From Rhizobium sp. Leaf371 (GTDB lineage Bacteria > Pseudomonadota > Alphaproteobacteria > Rhizobiales > Rhizobiaceae), in assembly GCF_001424045.1 (NCBI RefSeq), contig NZ_LMQB01000024.1, forward strand, positions 248,001 to 312,000: DNA of 64,000 bases, given 5' to 3'. A model generated the notes under the pieces. That model was not told the origin of the DNA and did no database searches. It worked only from the letters and a program-made list of their open reading frames with translations. Shown here piece by piece: positions 7,777 through 15,512 of the stretch; position 1 is the first letter of the stretch, and each line of letters opens with the position of its first letter. The position numbers and the translations under genes are program-made.

Positions 7777-8928
7777 ATGACCTTCGAACAGATGCGTGCC
7801 GTCACCCTCGGCCTCCAACCGCTGTCGCGCCTCGACAGCCCGCGCGAGGTCGTGCGCCAGTTCACCCCGAACTGGTTCGCCGCCACGATGGGCACCGGGA
7901 TCCTGGCAATCGCGCTCTCGCAGTTCCAGGCAGACATGCCGATGCTGCATCCGGTGGCCGAGGGCCTCTGGATGTTCAACATCGCGTTGTTCACACTCTT
8001 CGCCGGTCTCTACGCCGCCCGCTGGATCTTCTTCTTCGACGGGGCCAAGCGCATCTTTGGCCATTCCGTCGTGTCGATGTTCTTCGGCTGCATCCCGATG
8101 GGCCTCGCCACCATCGTCAACGGCTTCCTGATCTTCGGCCTGCCGCGCTATGGTGAGGTCGCAGTCAGGATCGCAGGGACGCTCTGGTGGATCGACATTG
8201 CGATGGCAGCAGCCTGCGGGGTTGCCATCCCCTTCATGATGTTCACCCGGCAGAGCCACTCGATCGACCAGATGACGGCGGTCTGGCTCCTGCCGGTGGT
8301 CGCGGCCGAAGTCGCCGCCGTCTCCGGCGGCTTGCTCGCGCCGCATCTCGTCGACCCGCATTCACAGCTCGTGGTGTTGACGCTCTGCTATGCGCTCTGG
8401 GCGCTGTCGGTGCCGATCGCGCTCAGCATCCTTGTCGTGCTCCTCCTGCGCATGGCCATCCACAAGCTGCCGCACGCCAACATGGCGGCGTCGAGCTGGC
8501 TGGCGCTCGGACCCATCGGCACTGGCGCGCTCGGGCTGATGACGCTGGGCGGCGCGGCACCCGCGATCCTTTCCGCCAACGGGCTGGAGCGTTTCGGCGC
8601 GTTTGCGGAAGGGCTCGGCTTCTTCGGCGGTCTGCTCCTTTGGGGTTACGGGCTTTGGTGGCTGGCGATGGCTGTGCTCGTGACGCTGCGCTACCTGCGC
8701 GATGGCCTTCCCTTCAACATCGGCTGGTGGGGCTACACGTTCCCGCTTGGTGTCTATGCCGTGACTACGCTGAAGCTCGGCACCCTTTTGCCGATCGCTG
8801 CCATCCACGTCTTCGGCACGTTGCTCGTCGCGGTGCTGGCGCTGCTTTGGCTGATCGTCGGCACGAGGACGGTGCGCGGCGCCTGGAGGGGAGATCTCTT
8901 TGTCTCGCCCTGCCTCAAGGCCGACTGA
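7777..8928 (+). CDS. TehA/SLAC1-family (TDT) transporter
   Basis: A 383-residue membrane protein with about ten hydrophobic helices and the family opening FTPNWFAATMGTGILAIAL. The tellurite-resistance/dicarboxylate transporter (TDT) family includes TehA, the plant SLAC1 anion channel and sulfite exporters; the substrate here is not evident. The start at 7777 is chosen because AAGGA (7764-7768) lies 8 nt upstream; the frame stays open to 7705. It is transcribed away from the DUF305 gene and towards the uracil-DNA glycosylase gene, and the last 14 bp of the two convergent genes overlap. No ECF-type promoter is seen in front of it. The nearby LysR gene is a plausible regulator. Confidence 0.85.
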   Translation: MTFEQMRAVTLGLQPLSRLDSPREVVRQFTPNWFAATMGTGILAIALSQFQADMPMLHPVAEGLWMFNIALFTLFAGLYAARWIFFFDGAKRIFGHSVVSMFFGCIPMGLATIVNGFLIFGLPRYGEVAVRIAGTLWWIDIAMAAACGVAIPFMMFTRQSHSIDQMTAVWLLPVVAAEVAAVSGGLLAPHLVDPHSQLVVLTLCYALWALSVPIALSILVVLLLRMAIHKLPHANMAASSWLALGPIGTGALGLMTLGGAAPAILSANGLERFGAFAEGLGFFGGLLLWGYGLWWLAMAVLVTLRYLRDGLPFNIGWWGYTFPLGVYAVTTLKLGTLLPIAAIHVFGTLLVAVLALLWLIVGTRTVRGAWRGDLFVSPCLKAD

Positions 8929-9619
8929 GAGAAGGAGGGGCATCCGCCGGCGGTCGGTCGTTGAGGAACGCGGCGACGCCAGCCCGGAACCGGACGGCGC
9001 CGCCCTGGGCGGGGTGGCGCACGTAGGTGGCGGGGATACCGAGCCCGTCCGCCGCACGCTGCGCCACCCGGCCGATGCAGAGGATTCGGCGCGGCGCGAA
9101 GATCGCGACGATTATCTCCAGCACCTTCCGATGTTCGGCGATCTCGGTCCAGGTGGGCGTCCGGTTGCGCAAGGGCAGAACGCCGCGATGGGGATGGAAG
9201 AGCACCGCGTTCCAGAACAGCGGCAGCGGGTCGGGTATCGCGTTCCAGATCTCCAGGGAGGTTCCAGACTCCGGTGTCGGCAGGGTCTCGCGGGTCGCCC
9301 GCGCCAGCGGCGGATCGAGGCCGAGCCGCTCCGACAGGTCGGCGAGCCGCCGGTCACCGGTGAACGGCACGCCCGTCCGACGCGCTCCGAAGCGCGAGGG
9401 CGCTTCGCCGAGCCAAAGGTCACGGACGCCGCGATCCGCCAACGCGGCGAGATAGCGTTGAAGATTGCGACGGCGAGTCACCGGCGCGTCAGCGTCCTCA
9501 ATCTCCGCGTCGAACCCGGCGTAGGGGTTGAACAGGTTGGCCTTGCCGGGCAGCGCCGCGAGACGCTCGACGATCGCGTCGACTGAATGTCGTCCGGACG
9601 TGGTCGATCCATCGATCAC
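8915..9619 (-). CDS. Uracil-DNA glycosylase superfamily protein
   Basis: A 234-residue protein with the UDG-superfamily motif A region LWLGEAPSRFGARRTGVPF (about residues 68-86, GEAP water-activating loop) and a C-terminal HPAQGG loop (about residue 209), at the positions of the catalytic and DNA-intercalating loops. A hydrophobic strand IVAIFAPRRILCIGR precedes it. It would excise uracil or another damaged base from DNA; the exact subfamily is unclear. It overlaps the LysR gene by 4 nt (ATGA) and is the last gene of the ECF-sigma operon. Its 3' end overlaps the end of the convergent transporter gene by 14 bp. Finding a base-excision enzyme in a sigma-factor operon suggests a damage component in the stress response. 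Confidence 0.8.
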   Translation of the reverse strand: MIDGSTTSGRHSVDAIVERLAALPGKANLFNPYAGFDAEIEDADAPVTRRRNLQRYLAALADRGVRDLWLGEAPSRFGARRTGVPFTGDRRLADLSERLGLDPPLARATRETLPTPESGTSLEIWNAIPDPLPLFWNAVLFHPHRGVLPLRNRTPTWTEIAEHRKVLEIIVAIFAPRRILCIGRVAQRAADGLGIPATYVRHPAQGGAVRFRAGVAAFLNDRPPADAPPSLSRP

Positions 9620-10509
9620 GCCGGCGGCACCTTGATCGTCGGCAGCTCGGCGAGAAAGGCGGCGACCGCGCGGCTCGAGTGACGGTCCCTCGCCAACACC
9701 GAATAGAACCCGCGCGACGGCAGGTCGAAGGGTAGCGCCACCAGTGTCCCCGTGCGAAGGGCGGCATCCGCTACCACGGCGGGGAGGATCCCGACGCCGG
9801 CGCCCGCCTCGATCGCCGCGCGCACGGCCTCGTTCGAGGGCAGTTCGAGTTCGACCGACAGCGCGGTGAGATCGACACCGAAGGCTTCGAGCGCACCTTC
9901 GAGGATCGCGCGGGTGCCCGAGCCTCGTTCGCGAAGCACCCAGCGCGCCGATGCAAGATCCCCGGCCGCGACGGGAGACCCAGAGCCTCTGTGCCCTGAT
10001 GCCGCGACCAGCATCAGCCGATCATCGGCGACGCGTTGCGTGCCGAGCCGGACATCGCCGAGCTCGTCCTCCACGAAGCCGAGATCGGCCGTGCCATCCA
10101 GCACCGCCTCGGCCGTGCGCGCCGTGTTGGCGATGCTCAGCCGAAGTTCGATGCCGGGATGGCGGGCCTTGAAGCCCGCGAGCACCGGCGGCAACCAGTG
10201 GTTCGCCACCGTCTGGCTGGCGACGATGCAGAGACGACCCCGCTTCAGTCCGGCAAGTTCGGAAAGCATGAGGCCGGCATCCTCGGCCCGCGCAAGCACC
10301 GCGCGGGCCTCGGGCAAGAACAGGCGCCCCGCTTCGGTCAGTTCGATCCGTCGTCCGACGCGGTCGAACAGCCGGACATCGTGGCGCTCCTCCAGCGCAG
10401 CGATAGCGGCGCTCGTCGCCGACTGCGTGAGGTTCAGCGCCTTCGCCGCCTCCGTTACATGCTCGCGCTCGGCCACGGCGACGAATACGCGAAGCTGGTC
10501 GAGCGTCAC
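9616..10509 (-). CDS. LysR-family transcriptional regulator
   Basis: A 297-residue protein with an N-terminal winged HTH (MTLDQLRVFVAVAEREHVTEAAKALNLTQSATSAAIAALE, seen in two parts: residues 1-20 and 21-40) and a periplasmic-binding-fold effector domain from about residue 90 to 290 (LPPVLAGFKARHPGIELRL). Effector unknown. Both ends overlap neighbours by 4 nt (anti-sigma upstream, UDG downstream), so it is co-translated within the ECF-sigma operon rather than standing divergently as LysR genes normally do. It may control the adjacent TehA-like transporter; no inverted T-N11-A box was identified in front of that gene. Confidence 0.88.
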   Translation of the reverse strand: MTLDQLRVFVAVAEREHVTEAAKALNLTQSATSAAIAALEERHDVRLFDRVGRRIELTEAGRLFLPEARAVLARAEDAGLMLSELAGLKRGRLCIVASQTVANHWLPPVLAGFKARHPGIELRLSIANTARTAEAVLDGTADLGFVEDELGDVRLGTQRVADDRLMLVAASGHRGSGSPVAAGDLASARWVLRERGSGTRAILEGALEAFGVDLTALSVELELPSNEAVRAAIEAGAGVGILPAVVADAALRTGTLVALPFDLPSRGFYSVLARDRHSSRAVAAFLAELPTIKVPPA

Positions 10510-11315
10510 AGCGTATCGCCGGAAAGGCTCGGCGCCGAGCGGTTCAGGCTGTCGTAGACGGCGGTCGCCACCTGCATCAGCCGCTCGCGCGGTGCCTCGG
10601 CCGAGACAACGTAGCCAAGGCCGGCGTCGCGCCAGAAGAAGGCGGAGATGCCGTCCTCCTCGACGAACTGGAACGACGTCTCGGCCTTCTCGTCGGTCTT
10701 CACGAAGAGCGTCAGACGCGTGCCCTGGTCGTCATCGTACATCAGCATCGCGGCAGGACCTGCGCCCGCAGGCAGCAGGCGCCCACCCATCAGCCGATAT
10801 CCGAGCCCTGTCAGGTCCGGAGCCGACAGCCGCGTTCCAAGCCGCTTCGACAGCCATTGCAGGAGATGCGCCTCCTCGTCCGCGCGGACTTCGACGGGAT
10901 GGACCACCTCTACCACGAAGGTGCGATGCGCCGCGATTGCCTCGTCGGCCATGACCGCCACGCGAGGCATCTGCGGCGGCACGCGCAGGACGTCGTTCGC
11001 CAGCCACCCGCCGGAGCTGCCGAGGATCAGCCAGCCCATGACAGCCGCGAGGCGCAGACGCGTGACAGCAAACCGACCGCGCCGGGCCTCGCGGATGTTG
11101 GCGATGCGTAACCGCGCCGGGATCGGCTCCCCGGCCTTGAAGGCAAGGCGTTCGCGCAGTGTCCGGGCGATCTCGCGGTCGCGATCGAGGGCCGCGGCGA
11201 TCTCCGGTCGCTCCGTGAGATAGGCCTCGACTGCGGACAGCCGCTCGGCCTCGAGCCGTCCGTCCACATAGGCTTGCAGGTCGTCCTCGCCGACGGGCGT
11301 GTCCCTGCGGCTCAT
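10506..11315 (-). CDS. Transmembrane anti-sigma factor
   Basis: A 269-residue protein with the usual anti-sigma layout: a cytoplasmic N-terminal domain (MSRRDTPVGEDDLQAYVDGRL, residues 1-21, then a helical segment), one transmembrane helix at about residues 86-108 (LRLAAVMGWLILGSSGGWLA) and a periplasmic C-terminal domain of about 160 residues. The HxxxCxxC zinc signature of ZAS-type anti-sigmas is absent. It should bind and hold the sigma factor encoded just upstream until an envelope signal releases it. It overlaps the sigma gene and the LysR gene by 4 nt each, which gives fixed stoichiometry. Confidence 0.85.
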   Translation of the reverse strand: MSRRDTPVGEDDLQAYVDGRLEAERLSAVEAYLTERPEIAAALDRDREIARTLRERLAFKAGEPIPARLRIANIREARRGRFAVTRLRLAAVMGWLILGSSGGWLANDVLRVPPQMPRVAVMADEAIAAHRTFVVEVVHPVEVRADEEAHLLQWLSKRLGTRLSAPDLTGLGYRLMGGRLLPAGAGPAAMLMYDDDQGTRLTLFVKTDEKAETSFQFVEEDGISAFFWRDAGLGYVVSAEAPRERLMQVATAVYDSLNRSAPSLSGDTL

Positions 11316-11827
11316 TTGACTCTCCTCAAGGGCGCGCGGATCCCGGTCTCCAGGATGGCGCGCAGCTTCTCACGCGCCCGCGACAGGCGCGACATGACCG
11401 TGCCGACCGGAAGCCCGATCACCCGTGCCGCCTCGTCGTAGCTCATGTCTTCGACGCTGACGAGAAGGAGGACGGTGCGGTGCTCTTCGCTGAGCGCATC
11501 GAGCCCAGCCAGGACGTCGCGGAGCCCGGCGCGACCGTCCTGGTCGCCGTCCACCGCCGGCGGCGAGGCCATCTCGTCGAGCGCCACGTGGGGCCCACGC
11601 CGCTTGTGCTGGCGCAGGCCTGAGATGTGGAGGTTGCGCAGGATGGCGAATAGCCAGGCGCGCAGGTCGCCGTCGGGCCGGCGCAGGTGCCAGCGCCCGA
11701 CGGCGCGCTCCAGGCAGTCCTGGACGAGATCGTCGGCGGCGTCGCTGTCGCGCACCAGCGCATAGGCATAGCGCCTCAGGCCCGGAATGAGCGGTTCGAT
11801 CCGCGCCGCGATCTCGTCGGTGGACAT
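11312..11827 (-). CDS. ECF RNA polymerase sigma factor
   Basis: A 171-residue sigma-70-family ECF protein. Region 2 spans about residues 10-75 (RYAYALVRDSDAADDLVQDC, then DLRAWLFAILRNLHI) and region 4 about 105-160 (SVEDMSYDEAARVIGLPVGT, then VMSRLSRAREKLR). The start ATG follows GGAGAAG inside the end of the upstream gene, with a gap of 3 nt. It is probably autoregulated: its operon and the DUF305-YVTN operon both have GGGAATAA-N14-CGTC upstream. It is held by the anti-sigma encoded next. It is distinct from EcfG, whose promoters elsewhere in this window read GGAAC-N16/17-CGTT. Confidence 0.93.
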   Translation of the reverse strand: MSTDEIAARIEPLIPGLRRYAYALVRDSDAADDLVQDCLERAVGRWHLRRPDGDLRAWLFAILRNLHISGLRQHKRRGPHVALDEMASPPAVDGDQDGRAGLRDVLAGLDALSEEHRTVLLLVSVEDMSYDEAARVIGLPVGTVMSRLSRAREKLRAILETGIRAPLRRVK

Positions 11828-11830
11828 GCC

Positions 11831-12247
11831 TTACTTCTCCAGCGCGGGGTCGATCTGCCAGATCTCATCGGTGAGCGTGCCGTCCCGGAACATCATGACG
11901 TAGCGCACCGGGATCTTGTTGTCGTTGGCGAAGACGACATCGGCGACGACGGTGGCGCCCTTCGAGTTCACGCTCTCGCGCATCTCGACGATGGTGGCCT
12001 TGAGGCCCGTCTGCGCCTTGGCGAACTTTGCCCAGGTCGCGGCGATCTCGGGGCCCGTGTAGGTGCCATCGAGCGGCCCCCCGACCCAGTGAAGCGTTGC
12101 CGACGGGGCATAGGCGGCGGTGACCGCGGCGCTATCGCCCTTGGCGATCGCTTCGATATGCGCCTTCGCCATGTCGCCGGCGGGACCCGCAAGCGCGGTC
12201 GAAGCCGCGGCGGAAAGAATGGTGATGGCTGCGAAAAGGGTCTTCAT
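11831..12247 (-). CDS. Secreted NTF2/SnoaL-like protein
   Basis: A 138-residue protein. ATG 12247 is chosen because GAAGGA lies 8-9 nt upstream and it gives a clean signal peptide (MKTLFAAITILSAAASTALA); a longer frame exists to 12316 but would run through the promoter. The mature domain has the SnoaL/NTF2 cone pattern (AHIEAIAKGDSAAVTAAYAP, HWVGGPLDGTYTGPE, ending DEIWQIDPALEK). These folds bind small ligands or act as isomerases or hydrolases; no activity can be assigned. It is the first gene of the ECF operon, 42 nt after the -10. Some ECF sigma factors (ECF41/56) carry a SnoaL domain fused to them; here it is separate and exported. Confidence 0.78.
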   Translation of the reverse strand: MKTLFAAITILSAAASTALAGPAGDMAKAHIEAIAKGDSAAVTAAYAPSATLHWVGGPLDGTYTGPEIAATWAKFAKAQTGLKATIVEMRESVNSKGATVVADVVFANDNKIPVRYVMMFRDGTLTDEIWQIDPALEK

Positions 12248-12288
12248 GGCTCGGTGTCCTTCGGTTCGGCCGCGATTGGCCAACGGAA

Positions 12289-12314
12289 GACGTTCTGCAA
12301 CGGCGCTTATTCCC
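12289..12314 (-). promoter_or_regulatory. ECF-sigma promoter of the NTF2-sigma-antisigma-LysR-UDG operon
   Basis: On the reverse strand GGGAATAA (12314-12307), 14 nt, CGTC (12292-12289), identical in words and spacing to the promoter at 7643-7618. The -10 lies 42 nt before the first start codon of the operon. This implies positive autoregulation by the sigma factor. Confidence 0.75.
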
Positions 12315-12529
12315 AAAGGACTAAAAATTAGAGACGAGCAGGTTCAGTTCGGCGTTCAGACGCAACGTCCGCTAACGGCGGCAAGCTGAAAGGGCGCCAA
12401 ACGACTCCGAGGCGTCGGAATCGGTCATGAAGGTCTCTCACGCTCTATGGCAGCTAATTCTTCCTTGAGCTCCAGAACCAGTCGGTCTGCTCACGGCTCC
12501 TAACCAGCCTTTTCTTTTAATCTCAACTC

Positions 12530-12736
12530 CTACGAAAAGCTCTTCCTAGGGCTCCGCGCACGACGACGCGGCTCACGCAGAGTGCTCGGCGATTGCTCGT
12601 CAAGAATTTTAGTGCCCGGCTTCAGCCCGCCTTCGCCCTTGGCGGCGGCCAGCGTTTTGGGGATGCGCGCCGACACATCGTCGTTGCTGGCATCGACCGT
12701 TGCCAAAAAGAGTAGGCAGCCTTCGAAGAGTCTCAA
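12530..12736 (-). CDS. Hypothetical small protein, possible gene
   Basis: A 68-codon frame starting TTG at 12736, overlapping the stop codon of the ATPase gene. It contains a moderately acidic middle (ATVDASNDDVSARIPKTLAA) and a very basic tail (REPRRRARSPRKSF). Codon use in the middle resembles the neighbouring genes, and the start/stop overlap suggests coupling to the ATPase, but the start is unusual and no family is recognised. It may be a chance frame. Confidence 0.25.
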   Translation of the reverse strand: MRLFEGCLLFLATVDASNDDVSARIPKTLAAAKGEGGLKPGTKILDEQSPSTLREPRRRARSPRKSFS

Positions 12737-14268
12737 TGTTGCTGCCTTGCGCGTTCGCGCGCCTCCCGCAATCCCTCCACAAGACGTTCCAGCCTTCGAA
12801 GCGAACCACCTGTCCAAACGTCCGCTAACGCATCCAGCTCAAATTGTTCAAGCGGTGTTGCCCAGCGGGGATCGTGACCCGCTTCGATGTACAGCCGCTC
12901 GAGGATACGCGCAGAGAAGACGGCTAACTGGTCAGCTTCCGGATCTGGGAAACGCAGGATCCGGCACCTGTCCCGCAGAGCGCTCGGGATTGGCTCGATC
13001 GAGTTTGCAGTCATCAACCAGGATACGTGGGACAAATCACAGTTGGCCTGAAGATAGGGGTCGTGCCAGCGCTCAGACGTCTCTAGCTCCAAAAGTCCGA
13101 TCAGTACATCGTGAACGTTGCCATTATGTCGACTGGTTCCGATCTTCTCGATCTCATCGAGAATGACAATCGGGTTGGCGCATCCATGTTGGCACACCGC
13201 CATGATCGGCAGGCTAGGTTCACCCGACGACCATCGCCGAGCTGTTCCGCCAATGGCACTGTCACTCAATCCCCCGCAGGAAACGAGGTTGTAGCGCGTA
13301 CCCAGCTCCTCAGACAATCGCCGGGCGTAGCGAGTCTTTCCACTTCCGGGTGATCCAAGAAAAATGACCGGCCGCATGTGGACGGTCGACCGACCGCTCA
13401 GGTCTTGTAGCAATTTGTCAGTAACCGCTGCGGCATGCGGGAACTCCGCAACCAGTCGCGATCGGATTCCGGTCAGCTCTGGTGTGGCTGACAGCGGCAA
13501 CGGACGTTGGCTCAACTTCGCGAACTCCCTTGCCACTCGCTTACCGTCAGCCGTCCCCTCATTTCCAACGCCGCCGAAAACGACCACACCGTCGCAAGGG
13601 CGCTCGAGACCTTCCAACGACTTCTTTTCACAGTTGGCTACCCCAAGGACATCCAATGCTGACTCAAGGGCTTCAGACTCGTTGCCCGCAGCTTTTGTGA
13701 TCGCTTTACTGAAGTGGACTTCGTACGTCCTAATCTCTGGCAAGAACCAATCAGGATATCCTTGAACGGAAATGCCAAGCCGCTGTCGCCGATCGAGAGC
13801 ACGGGATTGCAGCGCCCAGCCTAGAGACCTTGAAAGTAGTTCATTCCCCCTTCCCGACCCAAGATCCTCAGACGCAAGATGCGCGATTTCGCCAGCTACC
13901 AGAGCTGTCGCTTGGCCGTTCCCAAATACCGCCCGATAGAAACGGCACCGCATGCGGCATTGATCGATGGGCAATCGCTCGGCTTTATCGCTGTGATCAA
14001 GAGCAACCTCAACCGCAAGCACACCATCTTCACTCGGATCGAGATTGAGCATGTCCAAGCTGGCAGAAAGAAGCTTGAGTCCAGCCCCGTTACGCTTCTT
14101 GACGCTCGCGGACAGTCGTCCGGAATATTCGCGGATGTCTTCAACCATGTCATCGCGGAAGAACGCCATCCCTCTTAGCAATTCTTCGATCGTCGGCAAG
14201 TGCAGTCCGGCGATTGCAGCCTTCTGGCGACGTTGGAAATGGCGGTTCAATGATGGCGATCCGTTCAT
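12733..14268 (-). CDS. Lon-like AAA+ ATPase without protease domain
   Basis: A 511-residue protein. The C-terminal half is a AAA+ module: Walker A GSPGSGKTRYARRL (near residue 308), a Lon-like segment NLVSCGGLSDSAIGG, Walker B PIVILDEIEKI, sensor 1 SWLMTANS, and LRDRCRILRF with the arginine finger. The order and wording follow the Lon protease ATPase domain, but the protein ends shortly after the lid (ARERARQQH) with no S16 Ser-Lys protease domain. The N-terminal 290 residues are not recognised. ATG 14268 has AAGGGA about 10 nt upstream; ATG 14292 is an alternative, directly after the stop of a 45-codon frame. The gene is divergent from an XRE regulator and lies in lower-GC accessory DNA, suggesting a mobile or defence function (inference). 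Confidence 0.75.
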   Translation of the reverse strand: MNGSPSLNRHFQRRQKAAIAGLHLPTIEELLRGMAFFRDDMVEDIREYSGRLSASVKKRNGAGLKLLSASLDMLNLDPSEDGVLAVEVALDHSDKAERLPIDQCRMRCRFYRAVFGNGQATALVAGEIAHLASEDLGSGRGNELLSRSLGWALQSRALDRRQRLGISVQGYPDWFLPEIRTYEVHFSKAITKAAGNESEALESALDVLGVANCEKKSLEGLERPCDGVVVFGGVGNEGTADGKRVAREFAKLSQRPLPLSATPELTGIRSRLVAEFPHAAAVTDKLLQDLSGRSTVHMRPVIFLGSPGSGKTRYARRLSEELGTRYNLVSCGGLSDSAIGGTARRWSSGEPSLPIMAVCQHGCANPIVILDEIEKIGTSRHNGNVHDVLIGLLELETSERWHDPYLQANCDLSHVSWLMTANSIEPIPSALRDRCRILRFPDPEADQLAVFSARILERLYIEAGHDPRWATPLEQFELDALADVWTGGSLRRLERLVEGLREARERARQQH

Positions 14269-14292
14269 CACAGGATGATCCCTTGAGAGCAT

Positions 14293-14879
14293 TTATTGGA
14301 CAATGCGGCGAAGAAGCCGCAGCGATGCTTGGACATGTGGTGCGGTGGCACGTCCACGCATCGGGATGGCGCCATCAACCAGCAACGCGGGACAGGTAGC
14401 TTTGAGGATCGAAGGAGTTGTTGGGTTCATTCGTTTCAGCTCTCGGCCGGACGTCCAAGATGACAAGAACGCTTACCTGTTCGAGCGATACCCACTTCTG
14501 TGCCCATGTAGATATGCTGACTGGTAATGATTTCACAATCGTCGTCCAGAGTTGGATGGGTCAAATACGTACCCTGACCGGCAGGCTGTCCTGCATGAAA
14601 ACAACCGGAAGACGCCTAGGATTGAAGCTGCAACAACTGTCAGCGACGGGCGAACTCCAGCCTCAATCCAGCGCATAACGCAGGCGAGTCTACGCGCATT
14701 GTCCGCTTTCAGGTACGGAAACATCATCAATCTCTTTCATTCTGATTCGCAGAAATCGATATTAAGTCGAATGGCGAATCAGTCGCAATATTTTGCTGCT
14801 GATATGCTTTTTTTTGCGATCTCATCGCAATTGTCAACATTTGTTTGCGGAAAGAAGCGTTTGATGACACCAAAGCTCT
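14293..14879. other. Divergent intergenic region with two doubtful small frames
   Basis: The region between the ATPase and the XRE gene is visibly AT-rich from about 14,730. On the reverse strand two short frames could be leader genes of the ATPase: 14293-14430 (45 codons, ATG, ending directly at the alternative ATPase start) and 14533-14730 (65 codons, preceded by AAAGAGA). The latter starts MMMFPYLKADNARRLACVMR and might be the broken N-terminus of a DNA-binding protein; I cannot identify either. The operator at 14814-14830 lies at the XRE end. Confidence 0.35.
14814..14830. promoter_or_regulatory. Palindromic operator upstream of the XRE gene
   Basis: TTGCGAT-CTC-ATCGCAA is a perfect inverted repeat with 7-bp arms, 50 nt before the XRE start codon, in the AT-rich divergent region. 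TTGTCA follows at once (14831-14836). It is a natural binding site for the XRE protein and could control both divergent genes. Confidence 0.55.
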
Positions 14880-15140
14880 ATGAGGCCGCCGTCACGAATG
14901 CTTGCTGTCGCTCGACTAGTCCTTGGTCAGACCCAGGCCGAGGTCGCCGAAGATTCCGGCATCAGCCCGCGCACTGTCTATATGATCGAAAAGGGCGTGG
15001 CCGGCATCGCGAGTGTGGAAAAACTCGTCCGTTACTACGCTAAGCGTGGCGTAGGTTTTCTTCCGCCAAGTGCAGCAGATGGCTGGGGCATCCGCACGAA
15101 TTTTGTGACTGGGTCTTATGATGACGAGCGAACTGATTGA
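14880..15140 (+). CDS. Small XRE-family HTH regulator
   Basis: An 86-residue protein; the HTH occupies residues 7-55 (MLAVARLVLGQTQAEVAEDS, then GISPRTVYMIEKGVAGIASV) followed by VEKLVRYYAKRGVGFLPP. This is the fold of Cro/CI-type regulators found in phage, toxin-antitoxin and restriction loci. ATG 14880 has no clear ribosome site. A frame starting at ATG 14863 (MTPKLYEAA), preceded by GAAAGAAG, looks like the true family N-terminus but is out of frame by one base, so a frameshift near 14,890 is possible; the protein could also start at ATG 14898. It probably represses itself and the divergent ATPase gene through the palindrome at 14814-14830. Confidence 0.7.
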   Translation: MRPPSRMLAVARLVLGQTQAEVAEDSGISPRTVYMIEKGVAGIASVEKLVRYYAKRGVGFLPPSAADGWGIRTNFVTGSYDDERTD

Positions 15141-15512
15141 CTGATGGGCCGTAGCCCTGACTGTGATACCCAAATCGCTTGTCCGCTTGATCGCAGATCG
15201 CTTCACCAGCTTTGCCAGTTGTCCGCCGTGGGCGCGTGATGAATGATAGCAGACGTATGTAAGGAAGCATGGAGCAATGCACTCATACTTCTCTCCATAA
15301 CACGGAAGCAGAGCTCCTCGGTCAAGGCACGTTGCCCAGTCGTGAAGGATCGCAACTACCATACGGGCGTACTAAACTTCAAATAACATCGATTCGCGCC
15401 GGAGAGGGGTACCATTTTCGGCGCTCTTAACGAAACCATGCGTTTCAAATCGCGGCTGTTACCGCTACTCTCGCCTCACTGCGTTAGTCAGCGCCTGCGC
15501 CACCACCCATGA

